Notes: a model not told the origin generated them from the letters alone. A stretch of 64,000 nt of DNA from Xenopus tropicalis (GCF_000004195.4 NC_030678.2:63395378-63459377); one strand, 5' to 3'. Positions 35,362-47,003 are shown, counted from the stretch's first letter. Numbers and translations are program-made.

Positions 35362-36265
35362 TGTAGGTATTAGAGCATGGGGTACATGCGACTCTCTTAG
35401 ACAGGATGGGCCTTCGCTATATGGAAGAGACCTGCGGAGCTGGGGTGTAGTGTAACTACAACTCACTGTAGCTGTGTGCAGTAAAGTTGGATGCCAGAAA
35501 GGTTCTTGCAGTTGAACAATAGACAGGTTTATTGTCAGAGACAAGTAAAGATGCAGGGTTTGATCAAATACTCACATAGAGATGTTAAATGATAGTAGAC
35601 TCTGAGGACAGCAAAGAGAGGATGCACACCGGTTTATCCCACCTCCTGGGCAGGGTAAATGCATCTGGTCAGCTTAACACCCCATTGGAAGCAGTCAGGA
35701 TAGATACCTCAGTCCTCAGGTTGATAACCTCTAGCTTTAAGAGTCCTACAGCTGACTGTGGATCAGGGTTAAGGTACTGCCTGTCTCCTATGTCTTAACT
35801 GTGGCCCTATGCTAAGGTAACACTGCCTGTATGGAAGGGTACTTCCAGCTATTTTCCTTGGTGGAGCCGAAACTGCTCTTGCTTCCTTTCCTATCTATCT
35901 CACTCTCCTAGAGAGTGCTCTTACAAGAGTAACTATCTAACTGGACCTCGTTCAGGGGGTTCCTGTCCCCGACTTCTCTAGAGCAAATGGTGATGATAAC
36001 TCTAGGGCAATAAGGCTTTACTGGGGCCTATGCTGATCCCAGGCTCAGTGACCTGTGACTGAGACACAGAGGCAGCCAAAGAAGAAGCCACACCTCCTTG
36101 CTAAACACTATATTGGAGTGCAAGGGGTGTGGTCAACCCAAATAACCAATAAGGTACAAGTGCCAAGGATAAACTAGATACATGGGTCTTTCCCAGTAAC
36201 AGCAGAAATAAGGAAGTAGTAGGGTTTAAAGCCATAGGGGCAGATTAACCCTATGGGTCCCTACA
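35362..36265 (-). repeat. LTR-like element
   Basis: On the minus strand it begins TGTAGGGACCCATAGGG and ends ACCTACA, with AATAAA (plus TTTATT at 35528-35533) about 165 bp before the end. The start matches 9106 and the TTTATTGTCA region matches 42941-43732. No target duplication is visible at these ends, so they are provisional. Confidence 0.5.
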
Positions 36266-36354
36266 TGTACACAGATAAATCATAACAGCCAGCAGTCAGT
36301 ATTTTATTGTCCTTGTAAAGGAAATATAAACCAAAGAATAATTTTTTATTACAA

Positions 36355-36540
36355 ATAGTGAAACAACTTTTTTCTTTTTTTATATGTTCTTCCTTCTCTA
36401 TCCCATCCCTGTCTCTCTTACCTTTTCTCCCACTTTTTCCATTTTCTTTTCCACTCCTCACTTTTCTATCCTTTGCTACATTCTCTTCTTCCCCAATATC
36501 TCTGCTTCCCCTTTCTCAACCTTCATTCATTTTTTCTACT
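36355..36540 (+). repeat. polypyrimidine tract
   Basis: About 185 bp almost free of purines on the plus strand (CTTCCTTCTCTATCCC-type words). The open frames here merely reflect Ser/Phe/Leu codons from C and T. Confidence 0.9.
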
Positions 36541-36749
36541 GGTTAGTTTATGGCTTTTTATTCTTCTCTAATCAAGCAAGCTTTTGCAAATGAATCTAGG
36601 GTTCCACTAGTGGGTTGTTGAATAGTAACTTACATTTGAGTGAACTGCACACTCATGTTATTAATTTCCCAAGCATTGACACACCTGAAATAAGGCCCAC
36701 TTGACTTAGAAATATTTGTTATGTAATTAACAAGTAACTAATACGCTCA

Positions 36750-39008
36750 ATTTTAGACGTGCAGACTTTGCCAGTATAAGGGCATCTCTGCAATGTGTCA
36801 ACTGGGAAAGGCTTTTCATGGGGTTAGACACAGAAGGAAAATGGAACATCTTTAAAACATTGCTTTGTAGGTATACACAACAGTATATCCCCCTTGTAAG
36901 CAAGGAGAGGCATCGCAAAGCAAAACCTTTATGGCTGAATAAAAGTGTTATTGTCGAGGTTGGTAAGAAAAAACGTGCTTTTAGGGCATTCAAGTTAGCT
37001 GGGACAGCAGAAACTTTCATCAGGTACAAGGAAGCAAATAAAGCATGCAAAAAAGCTATCAAGCAAGCTAAAATAGAAATGGAAAGGGATATTGCTGCTA
37101 GGAGTAAAAAGAATCCTAAATTATTTTTTAATTATGTGAATAGTAAAAAAATGAAGCAAGAAGGGGTGGGAACTTTATTATCACGGGGGGGTAAGTTGGT
37201 TGATGAGAATGGGGAAAAAGCTGAAATTTTGAACTCTTATTTTTCATCTGTCTATACATCTGAGGAGCCAGATAATGAAGGCTTCCCTTGTAATATGCCC
37301 AGTTCTAGTAATTTAGCTATTGGCGCATGGGTCACTCGGGAGGAAATTCAAAAGAGACTTGAACATGTAAAGGTAAACAAAGGTCCAGGGCCGGATGGGA
37401 TTCATCCCAGGGTATTAAATGAGCTGAGCGCTGTGATTGCCAAACCTCTTCACTTAATTTTTCAGGATTCATTGAGGTCTGGCATGGTGCCAAGAGACTG
37501 GCAGATTGCTAATGTGGTGCCGTTATTTAAAAAGGGATCCCGTTCTCAGCCTGAAAACTATAGGCCTGTTAGTCTGACATCAGTAGTAGGAAAACTTTTG
37601 GAAGGGGTAATAAGGGATAGGGTACTTGAATACATTGCAGTTCACAATACTATTAGTTTGTGCCAGCATGGTTTTATGCGTAACAGATCTTGCCAGACTA
37701 ATTTAGTCGCCTTTTATGAGGAGGTGAGCAGGAACCTTGATGCTGGAATGGCAGTTGATGTCATCTACTTGGACTTTGCTAAAGCGTTTGATACAGTACC
37801 TCACAGAAGGTTAATGATCAAATTAAGGAATATTGGCCTAGAACATAATATTTGTAATTGGATAGAGAACTGGCTGAAGGATAGATTACAAAGAGTGGTT
37901 GTAAATGGAACATTTTCTAATTGGACCAGTGTGGTTAGTGGAGTACCGCAGGGGTCAGTCCTTGGGCCTTTGCTTTTTAACTTGTTTATTAATGACCTGG
38001 AGGTGGGCATAGACAGTACTGTTTCTATTTTGCTGATGACACTAAATTGTGCAAAACTATAAGTTCCATGCAGGATGCTGCTGCTTTGCAGAGCGATTTG
38101 ACAAAATTAGATAACTGGGCAGCAAACTGGAAAATGAGGTTCAATGTTGATAAGTGCAAAGTTATGCACTTTGGTAGAAATAATATAAACGCAAACTATC
38201 TACTGAATGGTAGTGTGTTGGGGGTTTCCTTAATGGAGAAGGATCTAGGGGTTTTTGTTGATAACAAGTTGTCTAATGCCAGGCAGTGTCATTCTGTGGC
38301 TACTAAAGCAAATAAAGTGCTGTCTTGTATAAAAAAGGGCATTGACTCAAGGGATGAGAACATAATTTTGCCCCTTTATAGGTCCCTGGTAAGGCCTCAC
38401 CTTGAGTATGCAGTGCAGTTTTGGGCTCCAGTCCTTAAGAAGGATATTAATGAGCTGGAGAAAGTGCAGAGACGTGCAACTAAACTGGTAAAGGGGATGG
38501 AAGGGTTAAACTATGAGGTGAGACTGTCAAGGTTGGGGTTGTTTTCTCTGGAAAAGAGGCGCTTGCGAGGGGACATGATTACTCTGTACAAGTACATTAG
38601 AGGGGATTATAGGCAGTTGGGGGATGTTCTTTTTTCCCATAAAAACAATCAGCGCACCAGAGGTCACCCCTTTAGATTAGAGGAAAGGAGCTTCCATTTG
38701 AAGCAGCGTAGGTGGTTTTTCACGGTGAGGGCAGTGAGGCTGTGGAATGCCCTTCCTAGTGATGTGGTAATGGCAGATTCTGTTAATGCCTTTAAGAGGG
38801 GCCTGGATGAGTTCTTGATCAATCAGAATATCCAAGGCTATTGTGATACTAATATCTACAGTTAGTACTAGTGGTTGTATATATAGTGTATGTATGTGAG
38901 TGTATAGATTGGTAGGTGTGGGTTAAGTGTGCTGGGTTTACTTGGATGGGTTGAACTTGATGGACACTGGTCTTTTTTCAACCCTATGTAACTATGTAAC
39001 TATGTAAC
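36750..39008 (+). mobile_element. CR1-group LINE copy D, the most complete in the window
   Basis: Starts inside ORF2 between endonuclease and reverse transcriptase (FRRADF... near 36753) and runs through the 3' UTR to three TATGTAAC octamers at 38985-39008. A 3' tail of 8-bp repeats is typical of CR1-like LINEs. It is 5'-truncated, with one frameshift, and lies in the 7.1-kb intron between the microexon and the exon at 41416. Confidence 0.92.
36818..38865 (+). pseudogene. CR1-group ORF2 reverse transcriptase, one frameshift
   Basis: Two frames, 36818-38062 and 38047-38865, cover the reverse transcriptase and C-terminal region. Motifs in order: [88 protein letters not shown], then the catalytic ADD box. 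A one-base loss in a T run at about 38027 breaks the frame just before ADD. The end (RLWNALPSDVVMADSVNAFK) is the usual CR1-type terminus. No endonuclease domain remains. Confidence 0.92.
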
Positions 39009-39700
39009 AAATCATGCATATTGGAGCATCGCACACAAATAGGTTTGATGGTGTATAAATGCAATTATGCAGAAGCGCTGCATTGTGGGAAAAAACATGC
39101 TGATTGAGGTCCAAAAACATGCACTGCATTGGTAAGTGAGCCTTTATAAGCTTGAACCTTTGAAGTGCCACAGAACATAGAATCTATGTCCCCCCATCAC
39201 CGGATCCTTCCTGCAGATGCCTTCCTTTTAATCCCCTGGACCTTTCTCCTCCTCCAGATGAATCTGCCTGCCTACTAGCCCAGGTTAGTGTAACACACAA
39301 ACACACACTTATTACACTAATACACACACATTTACACATACATTTTTCGGGGATCAGGGGGCTTTTATTCCCTCACAGCACTCACACATACTTGTACATG
39401 CACACACATGCACAAAATGCACAATTTGCGAAGTGTAAACACATATATACACTTACACAATTTTATGGCTTTTTTATAGCATTGTAGGTTTTTTTTGCCT
39501 GAAAAAATGGTTTTATTGCCTTTGCGAAAAGCGTATTTGATATCCACACTGTGCAATACCATTTGTATGTTATTTCAATGACTATATTATATTTTTGGTG
39601 ATTTTGGGGCATTTTTAGCCATTTATGTCTGTAAAACTTGTTTGTCTAAGCTAAAATGTTCAAACTGTGATTCTGACTGCTGATAACACTAAGCGACAAA
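39009..39700. other. no gene seen
   Basis: AT-rich; ACACACA-rich words at 39295-39460. Confidence 0.35.
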
Positions 39701-41100
39701 TAACAAACATAATAATAAACATTGATTTTAGCGTTTTTTAGTAATTTTATTGCAATTCGCATTGTTCTATGTTACTTGTTTGTGCCTATGGAAATTGTGT
39801 CTGCTATATATCGATTTGGGTGCCTCTGTACACCAAATAGATTGGTAAATTAATGTATATTAGGCATCAAACTGTTCAGTAGATCTCTGACATTCATATT
39901 TAGAGTGTTTTATGTTACTATGTTATGAAATGTGAGGTATATAATGGGGAATAATGCAAGCTCTATGTGGCAATTTTCAGAAATTTAATGAAAACCGCTA
40001 AGTATAGCAAAGCTTTATAGTTTAATAGTTTGCAGTAGAAAAATTAATTTACCGATTTTGTTTTGCCAGAATGTGTACTTTGGGAAAATATATGGTTTTC
40101 TAGTCTCTGTACTGTTAGGTGGACTTATGGCATACTACACATACCAGGAGCATATATTGCATAAGCCAGAGTGTCAGATGTGAAAATTAATTGCACTATT
40201 TTCATTGGGGTGCCTTTGTATGCCACATAGTTCGGCAAATCTATGCATATTGGGCATCAATCTGTTAAGTAGACCCCTGTCACTTTGAGGCGATTTTAAA
40301 GTATTTCATTCAAACCACCAATTTTAGGAAGGCAGTGCAATGCTGTTGTTTGGAGTAGGAAGACATGGTTTTGGGGGGGTCACTTTATTTTTTTTGTGTT
40401 TTTACCCCACAAAAAATGCTGTAAATGTGGTAAATTTTCAGTAGTTGAAGTATTTGATGGGGCAGTTAGTATGCGCAAACTTCCTCTCGGGGTCTCTAAA
40501 TGCCAGATACTTTAGTAATCCAATGCACAATTGACATCAAACTGTGGACCCTTGGCTTTCATATTTAGCATCTTTTTATTTGGTACCTAATGCTACGTGG
40601 GAAATTAGATTTTTAGAATTGTCATCAATTTGCTAAGTTCATTAAAGCATTGCTGTTTGGTACTTAAGAGTTGAAAGACATGGTTGCCCATTTCTGATTC
40701 GACAGAATACGTACTTTTCAAAAATATATAGTTTTCTGGGGTAAACCTAATGTTCCAGGATTTTTGGCTTTGGAATCTAAAGTATGCTATATTCTGCTGT
40801 AATGCTTTGAAAATTTGGTAATTTACTGCTGGGAATTTTCAACCTATAGTAAGAAATCTCTAAAATATACATATCTGGTATTGGCACGTTCGAGAGACAT
40901 GAGACTTTCTGAATCAGTTGAGTTTTTGTCTATAAGATAAAATATTTTTCTGGTATAAATTATTATACATCATACATTTTTGGGGGGGTATTTAGAGCTC
41001 TAAATCTTGTTCCTGAAGTGGAAATAAAACAAAAACTCAGACAGATTTAGAAAGCTTAGGTTCTCCTAAAAAAATATGTATAGTCTTTCTACCTAAACTT
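39700..41100 (+). repeat. degenerate long-period repeat region
   Basis: A phrase of about 70 bp (GTGCCTxTGTAxxCCAxATAG then GGCATCAAxCTGTT) recurs at 39820, 40211 and, more weakly, 40489. A second phrase (GxCAGAATxxGTACTTT then ATATATxGTTTTCT) recurs at 40068 and 40704. The family is not recognised. Confidence 0.6.
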
Positions 41101-41415
41101 ACCCCCCAGTAAATGCCCATAAAATGAGAGAGCACAAACCGTTCAAAAAACGTCTGGCACTGAGCGAAACTGAAATGTGAAATTCTGTTGGAACTTAAAG
41201 GGTTAATCCACATGTATGTATTTATTTTTGAATTGCCAGCACCACAGTTGAATATGATATTTTACTGACCAATGGATAATGCATAGGTTTCATTTAACTG
41301 CACTTTTTATTAATATAAAATGTGGCTGAGCCCAAATGTCATACAAGTTATGTATATGTTTGCAAATCTGTTGACTGTTTTACTAAAATGGCTAATTGAT
41401 GAAATCATGTTGTAG

Positions 41416-41563
41416 GTTGGACTCTGGAAGCTCTGGTCTCGGTTCTACAGATTCAACAAGTGACCGAGCCAGTTCTAGAGTTAGTGCTTATAGCCGCCGA
41501 GAGAACCGTTTGACATCTCTTGAAAGCAAGAATGGAGAGGAAACCGAGAAAGATTTTAAAAAG
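41416..41563 (+). CDS. ppp1r12b: ppp1r12b exon: Ser/Arg-rich linker before the coiled coil
   Basis: The exon follows a TGTAG acceptor and ends AAAAAG before GTAAAA. Its first base finishes the codon begun by the 17-nt microexon; 49 codons follow (LDSGSSGLGSTDS... to EKDFKK). The segment is low-complexity and Ser-rich, then basic (SRRENR), and turns acidic just before the coiled coil. This linker varies between orthologues more than the flanking exons. It ends in phase 0 and is separated from the next exon by only 192 bp, so the two are probably always spliced together. An in-frame ATG at 41396 is intronic and is not a start. Confidence 0.93.
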
Positions 41564-41755
41564 GTAAAAAAAACAGTGATGTGACTCTATCATTGCTAGG
41601 TTTTTTTCATTCTATTGTATACAATGATATCACAGTATGGATGTGGTTCTTTACATTTCTAATATTTTGCACATAATATTTAATTTTTTAATGAGATGAA
41701 TCTAGTCTGATACACGCCTTGTCACTTTTAACATTTGATTTGGTGTCTATTTTAG

Positions 41756-41860
41756 CTCTATGAGAATGCTTACAGCGAAAATGAAAAACTTAAGACCAAC
41801 CTTCGAGAGGCCCAGCTTGAGCTTTCAGTTGTCAAGGCCAAACTGGAAAGAGTGGCAAAG
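41756..41860 (+). CDS. ppp1r12b: ppp1r12b exon: start of the C-terminal coiled coil
   Basis: Exactly 35 codons between TTTTAG and GTAACA, beginning LYENAYSENEKLKTNL and ending KLERVAK. Hydrophobic residues at heptad spacing and many Lys/Glu residues show a coiled coil. The LYExxxxENxKLK signature is shared by MYPT1, MYPT2 and MBS85; the LREAQLELSVVKAKLE part is closest to MYPT2. The region forms the dimerising C-terminal rod of the phosphatase targeting subunit. Both splice phases are 0. Confidence 0.95.
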
Positions 41861-42940
41861 GTAACAAAGATCTAAATTCCTTGTGACCAAAGCTCACTTT
41901 TTTATCAGGTCAATCAATTATCAGTACCTCAAAACAATTAAACAGGAGCAGTGAGCAAATGAAACTAGGGAACCCCTAAAAGACTTGCATCATTCAAATG
42001 TAAACCTTTCATTGCATAAGTCCCTTTTCTGTCATTATTTAAATAAAAGTTTCTCCAGTAGTAGTGTGATCAGTACCTATATAAACATACTACCCGGATT
42101 TTTTTTTGTGGGGGAAATAAAGGAAGGAATATTTTCCCCCTCTAAGGCAAATTGGAGTGGCTTTACACAAGATTTACAAAATTATTATATTTTCATCTTC
42201 TGAACGTTTTACTAAAGTTGAGCCTAATGGACAAATGTGCTTTTTCAACCTCATCAGTTGTACATACTGGAATACTGGACTATAATACACATTATATATA
42301 ACAGAGTGGTAAAAGTGGTAGGTTTGCATTTTATGCTTTAGAGATAAAATGATCTATTCTGCCATTGCAGGTAATATATTCCACAAATGTTCTTTTCTAA
42401 CATAGTAGTAGCTGTGTTTTGTGCACCAGCTGTGTCTTTGTAGTGAAAATAACTTCACTAATAAATTCTGGCCTGGTAATATCTTAAAGTTCTCCCTATG
42501 CCTTTGTGGTGTTATGTGACTGAAAAAGTTACAGGCTGTTTAATTGGTTACTAATGAAATCAATAAGTGTGAAATACACCTTAGATTGTAAGCTTTACTG
42601 GTGCAGGGGCTGGTGTAAAGATTGAACAGTCCCTGTAAAGTGCAAACAGTCTTATTCTAAGTAACTCTTTTGGACATAAAATAAAAGTATTTCTGTGCAA
42701 ATTTTTGGTAAAAAAAAATCCTGATAAATATGTTTTCCATTAAATTGAAAATATTTACTTACAAATGTAGCCCACTTTAGAGAATGTGCTGCTACCTGCT
42801 GAGATCTAGTGGCGCTAACAGGATCCTGAGCCCCGCTTACTTTGGGGAACAGTTGGTTTCTATTACTTTGGCGTGCCTCCACCCAAGATAGGGATAGACT
42901 GAACTATAACTCCCCTCCTGAGAACTTGATACTGTACTGC
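41861..42940. other. ppp1r12b intron; LINE 3' fragment at 42090-42260
   Basis: AGGCAAATTGGAGTGGCTT and CCTAATGGACAAATG plus TTTTTCAACCTC resemble a CR1-group 3' UTR. The rest is unassigned. Confidence 0.4.
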
Positions 42941-43732
42941 TGTGTGGGGATTCCCAGCACTCCTGGCACCTTGCCCCCTCCCTGGGGTAGTTGCTTACCA
43001 GGCAGGTGGATCCTCCAGATATGCAGAGACAGGACACTGGATGGATGTTTAACCAGTGGAACTTATTTATTGTCACAGATGTATCAGACAGGCAGGTCAC
43101 ACACAGGAGCAATGTTACAGTCAGGGTATACTCCCTCTTCCTTAAGAGACCCTCTCTCCACGGGATATTAGCAGTACTCCCGACAGATGATTCCCTTTAG
43201 GGGTTCCCTCCGGTACTTCTCGCCAGAAGCCCCTCTCTAGGGCACTTCCCGGTACTACACGCCAAGCGGACACCTCCTCAGCAGACCTCACCCCGGTACT
43301 TCCACTTAGATACCCCTGGATTAGGCAAATCTCCTACACTTAGCACTTTATACCCTGACTCCAGCTATGAGTGCTGGTGGATCTTAATCCAGTAATTCTC
43401 CTGTTGGGGCCAAGCTGCCCAGCTAGCTTGCCTGTCTCCCACTCCTAGAGCGGTCTATAACAAATCTCTAACTGCCTAATGCTGACCTGTTGTTTACCTC
43501 TTATCCAAGAGGGGTCCCAGGCTGAAAGACCTGGCTGCACATGGCTGCATAGCTTTTTATACTAACTCTACCACCCTGTGGCCATAACCTTGAACTGCAG
43601 GGAAGCTAACTCCCTGTTAACTATCTAAGTGCCAACCCACCCAGTGTGTTGCACTATCAAAGCACTACCCACCCTTGGGGTCTAACCTGGGGGTAACATA
43701 CTAGGGGCCCAAATTTTAGAGATCCCTACACA
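42941..43732 (-). repeat. LTR-like element
   Basis: On the minus strand it starts TGTGTAGGGATCTC and ends GGAATCCCCACACA, with AATAAA (plus TTTATT at 43066-43071) about 130 bp before the end. It belongs to the same family as 35362-36265. No clear target duplication. Confidence 0.5.
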
Positions 43733-43785
43733 AAGAATTGTGAAAAGTGAAATCTTTACAACATTTAAGGGGGATTAATTCCCAG

Positions 43786-43909
43786 CAGGGGCATAACTAC
43801 AGAGCATGGGGGCCCAGAAATGTAGAGGGCCCAGTAAGTTCCCAAGTAATTATGGGGGGGGGCTAAATTGAATTTGCTGTGGGCCCAGTTGCATTTAGTT
43901 ACGCCACTG
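43786..43909 (+). mobile_element. hAT-type MITE, 124 bp
   Basis: CAGGGGCATAACTAC and TTAGTTACGCCACTG are inverted ends; octamers ATTCCCAG (43778-43785) and AATCCCAG (43910-43917) flank it with one mismatch. Confidence 0.88.
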
Positions 43910-44544
43910 AATCCCAGAACATTATGAAAGTATATTACCAGATGGTCACAATGTGGCAAAAAGGCTAGTCCCATTCCAATCCATACATGCATAAAACTCA
44001 AGACTGTACTGTATTAGAAGCCAGCACCGCCCTAGGCACCATAGCTTCCCTCCCCTTTTTCATCCCATCTGCCCATGTACAGTACAGAGTTTGCACATTC
44101 ACCGACTGGAAGTAAGGGAACCCTCTTTTAGCTACACCAACAGATCTAGAGGCAAGTGTCTGCAGGCATTTTTTCAACACTTTTTTCCCATACAGGCACC
44201 CAACTGGTGCCCCCTAGGCACGCTGAGAAAAAAAAGTAAAAAATTAAAACCATTAGGTTAGGACAATTTAATTGTTAAATAGAATATGAAGATCCATTTA
44301 TGATTACCACAATATAAAAAATAAGCCAACAAATAAAATAAATGGGAGCAAGAATTAGTAGACATAATCAAAATTAATTTACACAGAACACCTCCTGAAT
44401 TGTAAAAAAGTATTAAATCACAGTTTTGAGGATTGTCAGAAAGAAATGTACCTTGATAAGCAACCCTTAGTAAAAAGGAAACTTGGCAGGAATTATTAGT
44501 CTTATCAATAAATATATAAAGAAATGTACAATATAAACCGAGAA

Positions 44545-45790
44545 CAATATTAAGGGGTCCTTGATGATACTATACTTGGCTTTAGCAGCCAATACCAGTG
44601 TACAGCTGCAAGGGCAAACAAGGTTTAAGACATAAGGGTTGATTCACTAAAGTGCGTTAATTTTTGTCGGACGCTTTTTTGCATTAAAAAAGACGCGACA
44701 ATTAGCGCGCGATTCACTACAGTATTATCGCATGCGTTAATTTGCGCGCAACTGCATGCGGTAATGTTAGATATATAAATAGTAGCCACACATAAATAGT
44801 GCATATAAATAGTAGCATATAAATAGTAGCCGCATATAAAAAGTAGCATATAAATAGTAGCTGCATATAAATAGTAGCATATAAATAGCAGCTGCATATA
44901 AATAGTAGCATATAAATATTTATATGCGGCTACTATTTATATGCTACTATTTATATGCACTATTTATATGTGGATACTATTTATATGCTACTATTTATAT
45001 GTGGCTACTATTTATATGCTACTATTTATATGCACTATTTATATGTGGCTACTATTTATACGCGGCGACTATTAGCGCACATAATAATAGGCGTTAATTA
45101 GCGCGCATGCGGTAAATGCCGCATGCAATATCGCGCATAAATTAGCACAAGTATGCTTATAGTGAATCGTGCGTTAAGTGGAGAAAATTTAGACACAATA
45201 AAATTTTTATCGCACGCTATAAATAGCGCACGTTTTAACGCACTTTAGTGAATCAGCCCTATAGATTCATGAGGAGGGGCTCATTCTTCCCCTTTACAAA
45301 GCACTGGTAAGGCCCCATGTAGAATATGCCATGCAGTTTTCGTTTCAGTGCTCAACTGGGATATTATTAAATAAGAAAGAGTCTAAAGAAGCTGGTAAAG
45401 GGAATACAAAGTCTCTGTTATGAAGAAATACTGGCCAAGTTGCAGTTGTTTATGCTGCAGAAGAGGCGCCTAAAGGAGAAAAAAAGCTTAAGAAGTAAAG
45501 AAGTAGGCTAGAAATGTTGTACATTATGTTTTGGATTTTTGTACCAGCCCAAGGCAACCACAGCAGTTTAGCAGTGAAGATCTGTGTTGGATGGCTTTTT
45601 TGCAAGTCAGAAAGTGCATGGTTACTGAAATATATTTAGAGAAAAGTGGATATTGGAAATATTTGAAGACGCTTTAAACAGGGTTTTTTTGCCTTCATCT
45701 GGATCAACTAGCAGTTAAGCAGGTTTTAAATAGACATAAAAGGTTGAACTCGATTGACATATGTCTTTATTCATCCCAAGTTCCTATGTA
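44545..45790 (+). mobile_element. CR1-group LINE fragment H split by a palindromic MITE
   Basis: Left part 44545-44634 (GCAAGGGCAAACAAGG) and right part 45261-45790 (CCCCTTTACAAAGCACTGGT, GGCCCCATGTAGAATATGCC) are adjacent in copy D. The 3' UTR ends GTTGAACTCGATTGACATATG. Moderately diverged and frame-damaged. Confidence 0.8.
44635..45260. mobile_element. 626-bp palindromic MITE carrying inverted TATAAATA minisatellite arms
   Basis: The ends AGGGTTGATTCACTAAAGTG and CACTTTAGTGAATCAGCCCT are inverted over 26 bp (one mismatch), flanked by ATA at 44632-44634 and 45261-45263. The LINE on both sides is continuous without it. Inside, about ten CATATAAATAGTAG-type units run to a centre near 44910, then about nine inverted units (CTACTATTTATATG) return. 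Frames here are repeat artefacts. The short duplication (TA or ATA) does not fix the superfamily. Confidence 0.9.
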
Positions 45791-45876
45791 GAATGCTATA
45801 ACTGAACACAGGATGTGCATAGATAGGATCACTGGTACAAAGAGCTGTTGTACCAAAGCTGCTATTAGCTCTTTAA

Positions 45877-46056
45877 GGGCTGTGACAGACAGGGAGATTA
45901 GTCGGCGCGCAACAAATCGTTGGCGATTTTGGCGCCGCGTATGCCATCCACCGGCGATTTACATTCTAGCCGGTGGGATGGCATATCGGGAGATTAGTCG
46001 CCAGCGACAAGGGAGATTTGTTGCGGGGCCACTAATCTCCCTGTCTGTCACAGCTC
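45877..46056 (+). mobile_element. MITE with GGGCTGTGACAGACAGGGAG ends (Harbinger-like)
   Basis: The left GGGCTGTGACAGACAGGGAG and right CTCCCTGTCTGTCACAGCTC are inverted, flanked by TAA on both sides (the left within TTTAA). An inner inverted pair (TATGCCATCCACCGGCG / GCCGGTGGGATGGCATA) adds to the hairpin. TAA duplications suggest PIF/Harbinger; this is inferred. Confidence 0.8.
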
Positions 46057-46472
46057 TAACACTGCTAATATCTCAGAAACCATATAAAACCCCCTGTAAG
46101 CATTCTTCATTGAGCCCTTTTGTCCTCAATTATATTTGGAGGTTTTTAGCATCTTACAGGGGTAACTTTCTTTGTTATCTTAAAGAGATTTATTTCTAAA
46201 TTACACTGTTTACATAGCTAATAATTCACTCTAGCATTTATTCTTAACCAACAAATGTATTTTTTTGGTTGTAATATTGGTGTGTAGTCAGCCATCTCAG
46301 TACACGGTGACTTATTCTGAGCCTTCATAAGGACCCAGCACTATACTTTAGAACTGCTTTCAGATCAGTTTGTGTTTTAGAAAAAGAGATTTCAATGCAG
46401 GATTCTGTAGGAGAAGCTCTATTAACTGATGCATTTTGAAAAAAATGTTTTCCCATGACAGTATTCCTTTAA

Positions 46473-47003
46473 AGGGGAAGGAAAGGCTAAGTCACTTGGG
46501 GGTGACTTAGATCACTTACCTTGTACCCTGGGCTGGTGCCCCTGCAGGGGCGCTTCTGCTATTAGGCGAGTTGAGAAACTCGCCTCAGGCGGCAGAAGTG
46601 CCCCAGTTACCAGGGGCGGCAAAATGCCGCTCCAGGTAACTTTAAGCAATTGTGCTCTCTGCACTAGCGATCTCACCGCCCCCGGACCCGCTCCTGCCCT
46701 CAGAAGGTAAGCGCTGGGGAGCGGGGGGGGGGGGCGGCATCCAGGAGCCGCCTCAGGCAGCGATATGTCCAGAATCGCCCCTGTGCCCCTGTTAGGAGAA
46801 AAAAGCACCAGCCCAGGGTACTTGTAGTGAGCGCTTCCTCCTTCCTTTTTCTTCTGCTGGCGAAATCCGTCGGCCGGCGCATGCGCAGTAGAGTGAAAAG
46901 CCGACTTTCTTGTTTAAGTTTGGCTTTTCACTCTACTGCGCATGCGTGTGCAAGCGAAAAGGAAGAAAAGGTAAGCGATCTAAGTCACTTGTGGGTGCCT
47001 CCT
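46473..47003 (+). mobile_element. T2-type MITE with a nested hAT MITE and a GCGCATGCGC hairpin
   Basis: TTAA at 46469-46472 and 47004-47007 bracket AGGGGAAGGAAAGGCTAAGT and TTGTGGGTGCCTCCT. The two halves are inverted, for example GTACCCTGGGCTGGTGC and GCACCAGCCCAGGGTAC. Arms around 46878-46903 and 46921-46946 (GCGCATGCGCAGTAGAGTG) form an inner stem. Confidence 0.85.
46545..46783 (+). mobile_element. hAT-type MITE with perfect 8-bp duplication
   Basis: CAGGGGCGCTTCTG and CCAGAATCGCCCCTG are inverted ends, flanked by TGCCCCTG at 46537-46544 and 46784-46791 with no mismatch. It is inserted in the T2 MITE at 46473-47003. Confidence 0.93.

Noticed and set aside
36358..36593. Ser/Phe/Pro/Leu-rich frames
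   Set aside because: Artefacts of the polypyrimidine tract.
41396..41415. In-frame ATG codons before the exon at 41416
   Set aside because: They lie in the intron before a TGTAG acceptor; the microexon phase fits the splice reading better.
44625..44911. Two overlapping Tyr/Leu/Ile-rich frames that look like membrane proteins
   Set aside because: They are direct translations of the CATATAAATAGTAG repeat array.
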